Below are positions 56,103-63,940 of a stretch of DNA of 64,000 bases, piece after piece. The notes under the pieces were generated by a model, which had not been told where the DNA came from, searched no databases, and saw only the letters and a list, made by a program, of their open reading frames with translations. The number at the start of each line of letters is the position of its first letter. Within the stretch, counting starts at the first letter, position 1. The position numbers were made by a program, and so were the translations under genes. Origin of the DNA: Oscillospiraceae bacterium (GTDB taxonomy: Bacteria; Bacillota; Clostridia; Oscillospirales; Ruminococcaceae); NCBI GenBank assembly GCA_012520915.1, contig JAAYNJ010000010.1, forward strand, positions 62,001 through 126,000, given 5' to 3'.

Positions 56103-56528
56103 TCACATTAAACGAACATTGATGTTGAGCTCGTTAGTAGTAAGATCCATAGAGTTTATGTCAAGAGTATAGCGCAACTTTAGCTGTCCGCCGTTGTCAT
56201 TGAGCTGATTTTCTATTTTGTCAGCTCTTATGCCTAATCTGATATCACCGAAATCGGTAGTATAGTATGACATGTGGCGGATTCCTTTTTCTATAACCAT
56301 ATGTGTATTGCTTACACCGGTTCGATTTACCGTGACCATCCTGTCGGAATCGATAACAAGGCTCGTCACATCTCCTTCAAATCCTGTAGCAGCGGATTCT
56401 TCATATGTAATATAGTAAACATTGTCTTTTTTATAGAAGCTTCCGAATGTGGAAAGGGACACTCTATCTTCTTCATCCTCACCGACTTGTGTCCCGTCAA
56501 TTGTGATGAGAAATTTTTTATCTTCCAT
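56103..56528 (-). CDS. DUF1934 (YwiB-like) beta-barrel protein
   Basis: 141 residues from the ATG at 56528; a TTG six bases upstream is in frame but less likely. A calycin-like beta-barrel pattern with ITIDGTQVGEDEEDRVSLSTFGSFYKK at the front split by loops, YYITYEESAATGFEGD near 38, VSNTHMVIEKGIRHMSYYTTDFGD near 75 and LKLRYTLDINS near 120, all typical of DUF1934. Function unknown; family members are next to argS in many Firmicutes. It lies 23 bases before argS and 24 bases after murI. Confidence 0.88.
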   Translation of the reverse strand: MEDKKFLITIDGTQVGEDEEDRVSLSTFGSFYKKDNVYYITYEESAATGFEGDVTSLVIDSDRMVTVNRTGVSNTHMVIEKGIRHMSYYTTDFGDIRLGIRADKIENQLNDNGGQLKLRYTLDINSMDLTTNELNINVRLM

Positions 56529-56551
56529 TATCAAGACCTAACCTTTGCGGT

Positions 56552-57367
56552 TTACTCGGCGGAATAGGGGGGGAAACCTTCTATATCCACCTGTTCTGAA
56601 ATAAAGTTGTTTTCATCTCCTAAAAACATAGATGCAATCGAATGAAATCTCATGGGGAGGTCTGAAGTATATACTCTCAAGCTGCCATTCCCGAAACATC
56701 CGCCAACGATATGGTTTGCAATTGATTTTGCAGCTTCGGCACCGGAATCTATGAGATTTACATTGGGACCCATCACATAGCCGATAATATCCGATATGAG
56801 CGGATAGTGGGTACATCCAAGTATTAATGTGTCAATGCCCGAGCTTTTGAGTTGCCGGAGATAGTCTTCGGCAATTGAGGTTGTGGCGATGTTTCCCCGA
56901 CGAATATATCCGTTTTCTATAAGGGGCACGAAAAGCGGTGTTGCCACCTGAAAAACTTCATAATCTCCGAGATATTGCAGTTCTCTCTTAAATGAGCCGC
57001 TCGCCAGTGTCGCCTCTGTAGAGATCACACCTATTTTACCGTTTTGAGTTGTCGAGGTTGCCGCCTTTGCGGCCGGACGAATAACATCAAAGTACGGAAC
57101 GGGTAAAGATGCAGTATATGCAGGCTCTAAAACCGACCCTGCCGTTGCACAGGCAGCAAGCACGAGGTCCACATTTTTTTCCAACAGAAACGAAATATCC
57201 TGTTTTGCATACTTCATAATAGTACTGCTGCTTCTGCTTCCGTATGGCACTCGAGCAGTGTCGCCGAAATAAATCAAATCCGCACCGGGCAAAAGTTCAA
57301 TAAGATTTTTTACGGAGGTCAGCCCGCCGAGACCTGAGTCAAAAACGCCTATCTTAACATTTCTCAT
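56552..57367 (-). CDS. murI: Glutamate racemase
   Basis: Makes D-glutamate for peptidoglycan. 271 residues: IGVFDSGLGGLTSV at the start, IYFGDTARVPYGSRS near 34, the first catalytic cysteine in LAACATAGSV near 73 and the second in ILGCTHYPLISDIIG near 186. The residue after the first cysteine is Ala where most MurI have Asn (ACNTAS); the flanking residues are otherwise conserved. Overlaps ddl by four bases, placing two D-amino-acid enzymes of the cell wall in one operon. Confidence 0.93.
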   Translation of the reverse strand: MRNVKIGVFDSGLGGLTSVKNLIELLPGADLIYFGDTARVPYGSRSSSTIMKYAKQDISFLLEKNVDLVLAACATAGSVLEPAYTASLPVPYFDVIRPAAKAATSTTQNGKIGVISTEATLASGSFKRELQYLGDYEVFQVATPLFVPLIENGYIRRGNIATTSIAEDYLRQLKSSGIDTLILGCTHYPLISDIIGYVMGPNVNLIDSGAEAAKSIANHIVGGCFGNGSLRVYTSDLPMRFHSIASMFLGDENNFISEQVDIEGFPPYSAE

Positions 57368-58446
57368 AAATTCCGTTCCCTATCTCGGGCAATCGCCAGA
57401 TCGATTAGTTGCGATAAGAGTTCACTGTATTTTATCCCGGAAGCCTCCATCATCCTGGGATACATACTTATCGATGTAAATCCGGGGATTGTATTCACTT
57501 CATTGAAGTGGAGGGTGTCTGTGGACACTTCATACAGAAAATCAACTCTGGCCATACCGTGACAACCCAGCATTGAAAAAATTTTTTTTGCATTCTCCTG
57601 CACACGACATGAGAGTTCGTCGGAAATGTTTGCAGGCACTTCGGTTATACTCGGCAGGTCGTATTTGGATTCGTAATCGTAAAATTCGTTTCGGGGGAAA
57701 ATTTCACTTACCACGGAAGCGAATGGGGAATGGGTTTCTCCAAAAACAGCACATTCCAATTCTTTTCCGACAATTCCTCTCTCAACGACTACTTTGCTGT
57801 CATGTGATAATGCAAGCATTAACGCATCAAAAAGAGAATTCCGATTCTTTACTTTGCTGATACCTACTGATGAACCTGCGCAGGCGGGCTTGACAAACAT
57901 GGGGTATCCGATTTTATTTTCAAGCTTTTCATATAAAAGCGCTTTATCGGATAAATCATTTGACGTAAGAACGAGCCAGTCCGGTTGATTAATACCCGCA
58001 TATCCGACAAGGGAATTTGCAACGGATTTATCCATGCAAACAGCGGAAGAAAGGCATCCGCTGCCGACGAATGGAATACCCGAGAGTTCGAGCAAACCCT
58101 GGACGGTACCATCTTCTCCGTTTTTTCCATGAAGGGCGGGAAATACTACATCCAAATTGACGAACTCGACATGGTTTGAATTGTCAATAGTTATCAGATT
58201 ACCCAGCGCCAAATTTGGAGAGATGGAAACACGCAGATTGTCCTTATCGTTAATCCATTGGCCTGTCTCGATTTTTTCGGTGTCGCCTTTAAACAGCAAC
58301 CAATGATTCTGTTTTGATATTCCAATGGGAAGTATATTGTAGAGTTCCTTATTCAAATTATCGATTATTGACTTTGCGGTCAAACAGGACACTTCATGTT
58401 CGCTTGAATTACCGCCGAAAATGACAGCGATTGTGAGTTTGTTCAT
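57364..58446 (-). CDS. ddl: D-alanine--D-alanine ligase
   Basis: ATP-grasp enzyme that makes the D-Ala-D-Ala end of peptidoglycan precursors. 360 residues from the ATG at 58446, eight bases behind GGAGAT; an extension to 58467 is open but unneeded. Motifs: VIFGGNSSEHEVS near 7, VVFPALHGKNGEDGTVQGLLELSGIPFVGSG near 90-120, YPMFVKPACAGSSVGISKV near 165, ERGIVGKELECAVFGE near 200, ARVDFLYE and NEVNTIPGFTSISMYPRMM near 315-335. The Tyr/Phe position that separates D-Ala from D-Lac ligases was not assigned with certainty. Confidence 0.94.
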   Translation of the reverse strand: MNKLTIAVIFGGNSSEHEVSCLTAKSIIDNLNKELYNILPIGISKQNHWLLFKGDTEKIETGQWINDKDNLRVSISPNLALGNLITIDNSNHVEFVNLDVVFPALHGKNGEDGTVQGLLELSGIPFVGSGCLSSAVCMDKSVANSLVGYAGINQPDWLVLTSNDLSDKALLYEKLENKIGYPMFVKPACAGSSVGISKVKNRNSLFDALMLALSHDSKVVVERGIVGKELECAVFGETHSPFASVVSEIFPRNEFYDYESKYDLPSITEVPANISDELSCRVQENAKKIFSMLGCHGMARVDFLYEVSTDTLHFNEVNTIPGFTSISMYPRMMEASGIKYSELLSQLIDLAIARDRERNL

Positions 58447-58490
58447 CAAAAATCTCCGAGATTTCAACTGGCTTTTTTACTTTTCAAAAT

Positions 58491-58519
58491 ATTCTATCAC
58501 ACGGTGTTGAACACGGCAA
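58491..58519 (-). promoter_or_regulatory. Predicted promoter of the ddl operon
   Basis: On the minus strand TTGCCG at 58519-58514, 17-base spacer, TAGAAT at 58496-58491, 45 bases before the ddl start. The spacer contains the palindrome GTGTTCAACAC, a possible operator. Confidence 0.5.
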
Positions 58520-58571
58520 GAAATGAAGCCGAAAATATGGTGCGATTTATTCGATAAAAAAGATTAAGGAC

Positions 58572-58600
58572 TTGACACTGCATATAATTTGATATATATT
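58572..58600 (+). promoter_or_regulatory. Near-consensus sigma-A promoter of rpmG-secE-nusG
   Basis: Perfect TTGACA, 17-base spacer, TATATT, 85 bases before rpmG. Confidence 0.75.
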
Positions 58601-58685
58601 TATCTAACCTCTTGACGCAGGTTTATTTTTTTGTGCAATGATTATTATATTCCAAATGTGCGGGAGGGAGGCAAGGAGGTGCCGT

Positions 58686-58835
58686 ATGAGAGTAAAAATT
58701 ACATTAGCGTGTAACGAATGCAAACAACGCAATTATGACACAAAAAAGAATAAAAAGAACACACCTGATCGAATAGAACTTAGCAGATACTGCAGATTTT
58801 GCAGAAAACACACTGCGCATCGCGAAACAAGATAA
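58686..58835 (+). CDS. rpmG: 50S ribosomal protein L33, zinc-binding type
   Basis: 49-residue ribosomal protein beginning [18 protein letters not shown] with a second cysteine pair in [15 protein letters not shown], the zinc-containing (C+) form. The ATG at 58686 follows GGAGGTGCCGT; an open extension to 58638 has no support. First gene of the secE-nusG-ribosomal protein cluster, ten bases before secE. Confidence 0.95.
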   Translation: MRVKITLACNECKQRNYDTKKNKKNTPDRIELSRYCRFCRKHTAHRETR

Positions 58836-58845
58836 GGCGGAAGTT

Positions 58846-59097
58846 ATGTCTGGAAAAAAGGCGATTTCAACCCGTGAGAAAAAAAAGAAGTCTCCAAAGA
58901 ATACCGGAAAGTTTTTCCGTGATACAAGAGGAGAATTTAAAAAAATTTCCTGGCCGTCAAAAAAACAGGTCTGGAACAATGTTCTGGTCGTGTTGGTAAC
59001 CGTAGCAGTCTTCGCCGTACTTGTATGGGGTCTGGATTACATACTGGCGGTTTTGCGTGATTTGATAGTAGGACTGTTTAATAAACCTGCTGTCTGA
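58846..59097 (+). CDS. secE: Preprotein translocase subunit SecE
   Basis: 83-residue single-span subunit of the SecYEG export channel. Basic N-terminal stretch, the conserved amphipathic RGEFKKISWPSKKQVWNNVLVV segment in parts (residues 28-48), and one transmembrane helix at about 47-66. Order rpmG-secE-nusG is the standard bacterial arrangement. Confidence 0.95.
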   Translation: MSGKKAISTREKKKKSPKNTGKFFRDTRGEFKKISWPSKKQVWNNVLVVLVTVAVFAVLVWGLDYILAVLRDLIVGLFNKPAV

Positions 59098-59132
59098 TAG
59101 GACGGCAAGGCGGATTCTAGGAGGAATGCTTA

Positions 59133-59648
59133 ATGTCTAAAGCCATGTGGTATGTTGTCCACACATATTCCGGATATGAGAATAAGGTGGCGGCTAACCT
59201 CGAAAAGATGGTGGAAAACAGACGGATTCAGGATTTAGTAGAGGAAATTAGGGTTCCCACCGAAACGGTTGTCGAAATTAAAGACAACAAGAGAAAAGAA
59301 ACGGAACGAAAACTATTTCCCGGGTATGTCCTTGTGAAGATGGTCATGACCGATGAAAGCTGGTATATAGTTAGAAATATCAGGGGCGTCACCGGTTTTG
59401 TAGGTACATCGTCAAGACCGATTCCGCTGACGCAGGAAGAAGTTGACTCGCTTGGAGTTGAGAAAAAAGAGATAAGAGTCGATTATTCCGTTGGAGATAG
59501 TGTAAAAGTAGTTGAAGGACCGTTGGCAGGATTTATTGCAACGGTTGAAGAGATTGACTCTGAAGGACAAAAAGTAAGAGTGAAGGTGAGTATGTTCGGA
59601 AGAGAAACATTAGCTGAACTTGAACTTGCAGAGGTGACACCGATATAA
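59133..59648 (+). CDS. nusG: Transcription termination/antitermination factor NusG
   Basis: Elongation factor that binds RNA polymerase and, via its KOW domain, Rho or the ribosome. 171 residues: NGN domain with WYVVHTYSGYENKVAANLEK at 5-24, LFPGYVLVKMVMTDESWYIVRN near 62-83 and the KOW domain with VGDSVKVVEGPLAGFIATVEEID near 128-150. Behind AGGAGGAAT. Followed by a leader with an L1-binding hairpin before rplK. Confidence 0.97.
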   Translation: MSKAMWYVVHTYSGYENKVAANLEKMVENRRIQDLVEEIRVPTETVVEIKDNKRKETERKLFPGYVLVKMVMTDESWYIVRNIRGVTGFVGTSSRPIPLTQEEVDSLGVEKKEIRVDYSVGDSVKVVEGPLAGFIATVEEIDSEGQKVRVKVSMFGRETLAELELAEVTPI

Positions 59649-59685
59649 GTAACCTTGGCGGTTTTATGTTAAATAAATCTTTTTA

Positions 59686-59752
59686 GACTGTAATACAGTC
59701 GGGTTTTCCCAGTGGGAGGTGTGTAAATTTTTGATGCACACCGTGAAACCAC
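59686..59752 (+). promoter_or_regulatory. rplK-rplA leader with L1 autoregulatory binding site
   Basis: After a small hairpin (GACTGT / ACAGTC, 59686-59700) comes a two-helix element: GTGG 59712-59715 with CCAC 59749-59752 outside, GGTGTG 59718-59723 with CACACC 59737-59742 inside. The asymmetric internal loop between them is GA on the 5' side and GTGAAA on the 3' side, the same design as known ribosomal protein L1 sites in mRNA and 23S rRNA. L1 probably represses this operon by binding here. Confidence 0.72.
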
Positions 59753-59768
59753 ATATGGAGGTAAAGAA

Positions 59769-60200
59769 ATGGCGCAAAGGATTGAAGCTTACATCAAACT
59801 TCAAATTCCCGCCGGTAAAGCAACACCGGCACCACCTGTTGGTCCTGCTCTTGGACAACACGGACTTAATATTATGAACTTTACAAAAGAGTTCAACGAA
59901 AGAACAAAGAATGACATAGGGATGATTATTCCGGTTGTTATAACCGTATATGCAGACCGGTCGTTCACATTTGTCACAAAAACTCCCCCGGCATCCATAT
60001 TGATTAAGAAGGAATGCGGCATCGATAAGGCGTCGGGAGTACCGAACAAAACAAAAGTTGCAAAGATTTCGAGAGAGTCGATAAGAAAAATCGCGGAAAT
60101 AAAGAAAGTTGACCTCAATGCAGCGGATGTTGAAGCGGCGATGAAGATGATAGAAGGCACCGCTCGCAGCATGGGTGTAACTGTAGAGGAGGACAACTGA
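59769..60200 (+). CDS. rplK: 50S ribosomal protein L11
   Basis: 143-residue large-subunit protein of the GTPase centre stalk base. Starts [25 protein letters not shown] in parts, then [21 protein letters not shown] near 27, the linker and C-terminal domain with [11 protein letters not shown]-like segment ([20 protein letters not shown]) near 95. The termination codon overlaps the rplA start by one base. Ribosome-binding site GGAGGTAAAG. Confidence 0.98.
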   Translation: MAQRIEAYIKLQIPAGKATPAPPVGPALGQHGLNIMNFTKEFNERTKNDIGMIIPVVITVYADRSFTFVTKTPPASILIKKECGIDKASGVPNKTKVAKISRESIRKIAEIKKVDLNAADVEAAMKMIEGTARSMGVTVEEDN

Positions 60201-60916
60201 TGAAACGCGGAAAGAAATATATAGAGAACTTAAAAAAGGTTGATAGATTAAAGCTTTATGAGACCGATGAGGCCCTGAAGCTTTGTGTTGAAACCGCATC
60301 TGCAAATTTTGACGAAACAGTTGAAATGCACATTAGATTGGGTGTTGATTCAAGACATGCCGATCAGCAGGTGAGAGGTGCGGTCATACTCCCGAACGGT
60401 ACCGGTAAAGATGTGAGGGTTGCGGTTTTTGCAAGGGATGCGATGGCAGACTTGGCAAAAGAAGCCGGTGCAGACGTTGTCGGAGCTGAAGACCTGGCGG
60501 AGAAGATAACAAAAGAAAACTTTATGGACTTTGATGTTGCGATAGCAACACCCGATATGATGTCGGTAGTGGGAAGATTGGGAAAAATTCTCGGACCGAG
60601 AGGACTCATGCCGAGCCCCAAAGCCGGAACGGTGACCCCCGATGTCGCAAGAGCGGTTGAGGAAGCGAAAGCCGGAAAGATAGAATACAGACTTGATAAG
60701 AGCAATATTATTCACTGCCCGATAGGAAAGGCTTCCTTTGGACATGAAAAGCTTGTAGAGAACTTTGAAGCACTGCTGAATGCTGTTATTAAGGCAAAAC
60801 CGGCGGCTTCAAAGGGACAGTACATACGTTCCTGTGTTGTTGCTACAACGATGGGACCCGGAATAAAGGTAGCGACACAGAGATATATGACAGGCGGCAT
60901 GCCGTCTCCGCAGTAA
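60200..60916 (+). CDS. rplA: 50S ribosomal protein L1
   Basis: 238-residue protein of the L1 stalk. Characteristic segments: [15 protein letters not shown] at the front, [24 protein letters not shown] near 38-62, [15 protein letters not shown] near 64, [32 protein letters not shown] in parts near 115-148, and the closing [13 protein letters not shown]. Expected to be the repressor of its own operon through the leader hairpin before rplK. Confidence 0.98.
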   Translation: MKRGKKYIENLKKVDRLKLYETDEALKLCVETASANFDETVEMHIRLGVDSRHADQQVRGAVILPNGTGKDVRVAVFARDAMADLAKEAGADVVGAEDLAEKITKENFMDFDVAIATPDMMSVVGRLGKILGPRGLMPSPKAGTVTPDVARAVEEAKAGKIEYRLDKSNIIHCPIGKASFGHEKLVENFEALLNAVIKAKPAASKGQYIRSCVVATTMGPGIKVATQRYMTGGMPSPQ

Positions 60917-60920
60917 TAGT

Positions 60921-60948
60921 TTGACTTTTTTTGAATCGGTAGTATAAT
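60921..60948 (+). promoter_or_regulatory. Promoter of rplJ-rplL
   Basis: TTGACT, 16-base spacer, TATAAT immediately after the rplA stop, just ahead of the L10 leader. Confidence 0.75.
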
Positions 60949-60969
60949 TACCTCATCATTTTATATGCC

Positions 60970-61070
60970 AATCCTAAGACAGCAGGTACAACTGTGTAAG
61001 TGTGAAAACACGCCTGCCGAGGAGTGTGGTGGAATTCTGCCCCTCCGTTCTTCGGAGGGGTTTCGGTTTA
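60970..61070 (+). promoter_or_regulatory. L10 leader (ribosomal protein L10 autoregulatory element) with attenuator
   Basis: The leader holds CCTAAGACAGCAGGT with the pairing GCAGG ... CCTGC (about 60982 and 61013) followed by CGAGGAGTG, the recognised L10-L12 binding element of rplJ leaders. It is followed by a GC-rich hairpin, CCCCTCCG at 61040-61047 with CGGAGGGG at 61053-61060, and a short T stretch, which can act as an attenuator. Excess L10(L12)4 would bind and reduce rplJL expression. Confidence 0.85.
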
Positions 61071-61099
61071 TTAAATATAACTAAGGAGGTGAATGAAAT

Positions 61100-61606
61100 T
61101 TGCCCAGCGAAAAAATTCTTGAAAATAAAAAACGAATGGTTGAAGATATTTCCGAGAAATTAAAGGACGCCGCTGCAATAATCCTGGTGGATTATAAAGG
61201 AATAAATGTCTCAAATGATACTGCCCTGCGTTCTGAAATGAGAGAGTCAGGTGTTGAATACTTTGTAGCAAAGAATTCTATAATGAAGTATGTATGCGAA
61301 AGCATAGGTTTGGAAGAATTTATACCGTCCCTGGAAGGAACGACATCCATAGCCGTCTCAAAAGATGATGCCATTGCACCCGCGAGAATAATTCAGAAAT
61401 ATACTGATAAGTTAAGGGGTAAGGGGATATTTAAATCTAAAATCGGATATATCGACGGGAAATATGCAGATCCCGACCAGATAAGAGTGATTGCCAAATT
61501 GCCGTCGAGAGAAGTTTTGGTTGCACAGGTCGCAGGTTCACTTAACGGTATTATCGCATCCCTGGCAAGAGCAATTTCCGAAGTAGCAAATAAACAATCA
61601 GCATAA
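61100..61606 (+). CDS. rplJ: 50S ribosomal protein L10
   Basis: 168-residue base of the L7/L12 stalk. Starts at TTG 61100, seven bases behind AAGGAGGTGA; the closest in-frame alternatives would remove the conserved N terminus. Seen: [32 protein letters not shown] near 26, [13 protein letters not shown] near 52, [10 protein letters not shown] near 78, and the Ala-rich C-terminal helix for L12 binding. 33 bases before rplL. Confidence 0.96.
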   Translation: MPSEKILENKKRMVEDISEKLKDAAAIILVDYKGINVSNDTALRSEMRESGVEYFVAKNSIMKYVCESIGLEEFIPSLEGTTSIAVSKDDAIAPARIIQKYTDKLRGKGIFKSKIGYIDGKYADPDQIRVIAKLPSREVLVAQVAGSLNGIIASLARAISEVANKQSA

Positions 61607-61638
61607 ACTTTTATAATAATTGTAGTAAGGAGTTAAAA

Positions 61639-62016
61639 ATGGCAGACATTGCTAAGATAATTGATGAAATTAAAGGCATGACCGTTCTTGAGCTGAATGA
61701 ACTGGTTAAAGCCATAGAAGAAGAATTCGGAGTTTCGGCTGCAGCGACAGCAGTAGCGGTTGCAGGACCCGCCGGTGACGCTGCCGGAGACGAAGGCGCA
61801 GAGAAGGATTCCTATACCGTAGTTCTTGCCGAGATAGGCCCGAGCAAGATGAACGTTATTAAGGCTGTAAAAGAAATTACCGGACTCAGCCTAAAGGAAT
61901 CTAAAGAAATAGTTGATGCCGCGCCCAAGACTTTAAAGGAAGACGCTTCTCAATCTGAAGCCGAAGAAATTCAAAAAGTGTTGAAGGAAGCCGGTGCAAC
62001 AGTCGAACTGAAGTAA
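61639..62016 (+). CDS. rplL: 50S ribosomal protein L7/L12
   Basis: 125-residue acidic stalk protein: N-terminal dimerisation helices ([25 protein letters not shown]), an Ala/Gly-rich hinge near 36-55 and the compact C-terminal domain with [24 protein letters not shown] in parts, [13 protein letters not shown] and [18 protein letters not shown] at the end. Recruits translation GTPases. Terminated by the hairpin at 62028. Confidence 0.98.
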   Translation: MADIAKIIDEIKGMTVLELNELVKAIEEEFGVSAAATAVAVAGPAGDAAGDEGAEKDSYTVVLAEIGPSKMNVIKAVKEITGLSLKESKEIVDAAPKTLKEDASQSEAEEIQKVLKEAGATVELK

Positions 62017-62027
62017 AGATTTTTGTG

Positions 62028-62070
62028 AAAAAGGTCTGTCAGATTTCTGAGTGCAGACCTTTTTTGTTTT
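62028..62070 (+). terminator. Intrinsic terminator of the ribosomal protein operon
   Basis: AAAAAGGTCTG pairs with CAGACCTTTTT across a 15-base loop, followed by a T-rich tail. Confidence 0.9.
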
Positions 62071-62163
62071 TCTTTTTTGAATAACGGTTTTAATCCCGAA
62101 TATACAATGTGTTATAATTGTATTTGTTACATTTATTCAGTTATGTTGTAGAAAGGAAACGGT

Positions 62164-63345
62164 ATGCGCTACACGGGTGTAACTGCAAGGGGCATAGTGA
62201 CTCCGATATTTCAAGAGGGTGATGACCTTGTAAACGAAATTGTAAACAGCATATTAAAAGCGTCTTCGGCTGAGGGATTTTCATTAAACGATGGTGATAT
62301 TGTTGCCGTCACGGAGGCGGTGGTTGGAAGAACTCAAGGGAATTACGCAACATGCGAACAGATATCCTTGGAAATAAAAGAAAAATTTTTTGGAGAAGAT
62401 ATGGGAATAGTCTTTCCTATCCTGTCCAGAAACAGATTTTCCATGCTGCTAAAAGCAATTTCTATGGGCACAAAGAAACTATATGTACAACTGAGTTATC
62501 CTGCCGATGAGGTGGGCAATGAGCTTCTGAATAGAGATGACATGGATGCAAAAGGCGTAAACCCCTGTTTGGACAACTTTAACGAAAGTGAGTTTAAAGG
62601 GGTTTTCGGTAAGGGAGCGGTGCACAAATTTACGGGGATTGATTATATCGAGCACTACAAAAGCATTGGCGATAATATTGAAATACTGTTGTCAAACGAA
62701 CCTAAATATATTTTAAATTATACAAATAATGTACTCTGCTGTGATATACACTCGAGATTCAGAACCCACAGAATCCTCAAAAATGAGGGTGCCAATACCT
62801 ACAGACTTGACGAAATAATGAATAAAAGCATTAATGGAAGCGGATATAATCCAAAATACGGACTGCTCGGCTCAAATGTTGCAGGTGAAGATAAAGTTAA
62901 ACTTTTTCCCATAAAAACAGATGAGTTTGTACTGGAGCTGCAATCTGCACTTAAAGAAAAGACAGGTAAGCACATGGAGTGCATGGTTTATGGAGATGGC
63001 GGTTTTAAAGATCCTGTAGGAGGGATATGGGAACTCGCCGATCCCGTCATATCTCCGTCTTATACATCAGGACTTGCCGGGACTCCGAATGAAATTAAGA
63101 TAAAATATATTGCGGATGATGAATTTGGTGAAATGTCGGGCGAAGAGTTGATAGATGCAATCAAGTCGAGAATTCGTGAAAAGGACAAAACTGCCGGCGA
63201 TATAAATAAGGAATCGGTGGGAACAACACCAAGGCAGATACCGGATTTGGTTGGGAGTCTGTCAGATTTGGTAAGCGGTAGCGGAGATAGAGGAACTCCC
63301 GTAGTGCTAATACAAAACTACTTCTCAAACTATGCCGCATACTGA
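62164..63345 (+). CDS. CofE-like F420-0:glutamate ligase homologue
   Basis: 393-residue protein with the CofE fold pattern: an N-terminal GIVTPIFQEGDDL strand, DGDIVAVTEAVVGRTQGN near 44-61, LSRNRFSMLLKAISMG near 90, the segment MVYGDGGFKDPVGGIWELADPVISP near 280-304 with its Asp/Gly metal-type residues, then GLAGTPNEIKIKYIAD and a C-terminal NYFSNYAAY. CofE adds glutamates to F420-0 in methanogens and Actinobacteria. No other F420 gene is visible, so the substrate may differ. Start at ATG 62164 behind GAAAGGAAAC. Stands alone after the ribosomal operon with its own long hairpin terminator. Confidence 0.8.
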   Translation: MRYTGVTARGIVTPIFQEGDDLVNEIVNSILKASSAEGFSLNDGDIVAVTEAVVGRTQGNYATCEQISLEIKEKFFGEDMGIVFPILSRNRFSMLLKAISMGTKKLYVQLSYPADEVGNELLNRDDMDAKGVNPCLDNFNESEFKGVFGKGAVHKFTGIDYIEHYKSIGDNIEILLSNEPKYILNYTNNVLCCDIHSRFRTHRILKNEGANTYRLDEIMNKSINGSGYNPKYGLLGSNVAGEDKVKLFPIKTDEFVLELQSALKEKTGKHMECMVYGDGGFKDPVGGIWELADPVISPSYTSGLAGTPNEIKIKYIADDEFGEMSGEELIDAIKSRIREKDKTAGDINKESVGTTPRQIPDLVGSLSDLVSGSGDRGTPVVLIQNYFSNYAAY

Positions 63346-63349
63346 TTTA

Positions 63350-63401
63350 CGACAATAACTAAACCCGGACGCCTATAAGCGTCCGGGTTTAGTTATTGTC
63401 G
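63350..63401. terminator. Very long perfect hairpin, probably a bidirectional terminator
   Basis: A perfect 23-bp inverted repeat (63350-63372 with 63379-63401) around a six-base loop CTATAA. The stem core is CCCGGACGC / GCGTCCGGG flanked by A/T pairs. It is longer than usual for a terminator and may come from a mobile or repeated element, but it does separate the CofE-like gene from the convergent ABC remnant. Confidence 0.75.
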
Positions 63402-63471
63402 GTATTATGTCGGCAACCGCTATGAATGAAACGACTGTAAGTTTATTGGGGCAAATCAGGATTCAGAAGGA

Positions 63472-63702
63472 TTAATTATTAAGCGGGTTTAAAGTGCTCA
63501 TAAATCTTGTAAGAAATTCTGAAGTCCTCTTATTCTTAGGTGTTGAAAAAATTATCTCGGGGACATCTTCTTCCGCCACAACACCCTCATCCATAAAGAC
63601 GACCTTATTTGAAACATCTCTCGCAAAGGCCATTTCATGAGTTACGATGAGCATAGTAGAACCCGACTTTGCCAGACTTCTCATTACTTCAAGAACGATT
63701 TT
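63472..63702 (-). pseudogene. Remnant of an amino-acid ABC transporter ATP-binding protein
   Basis: Only the C-terminal 77 or so residues of a GlnQ/HisP-type ATPase remain: KIVLEVMRSLAKSGSTMLIVTHEM, the H-loop His in VTHEM, then ARDVSNKVVFMDEGVVAEEDVPEIIF. Walker A, the signature motif and Walker B are missing. Upstream in frame is a TAA stop at 63705-63703 and the homology ends there. Around 160 residues are lost and no partner permease is present, so this is a decayed gene or the edge of a deletion. Confidence 0.85.
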
Positions 63703-63842
63703 TTACATACTTTTTATCTATAAAGTTTATCAAAATGAATTATAGTATCAACAATGCGATTTAGTCAATTGATAAGGGTGCAACTGTAATATTTTACTGA
63801 CCGAACATGAAAGAAGATTAAGGTTGTCAAAACTTGTTTTTA

Positions 63843-63870
63843 TTGAAAAAGAGAAAAATTCTGATATAAT
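63843..63870 (+). promoter_or_regulatory. Predicted promoter of desulfoferrodoxin
   Basis: TTGAAA, 16-base spacer, TATAAT, 70 bases before the dfx start codon. Confidence 0.65.
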
Positions 63871-63940
63871 TATTAGGAATTGTTTTCATTAAATTAGTTT
63901 TTTATCCGAATATTCGAAATTAATTGATAAAGGAGATAAA

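Noticed and set aside
61040-61066. Hairpin before rplJ considered as an ordinary operon terminator after rplA
   Set aside because: It lies downstream of the rplJ promoter and the L10-binding element, so it fits an attenuator within the L10 leader better.
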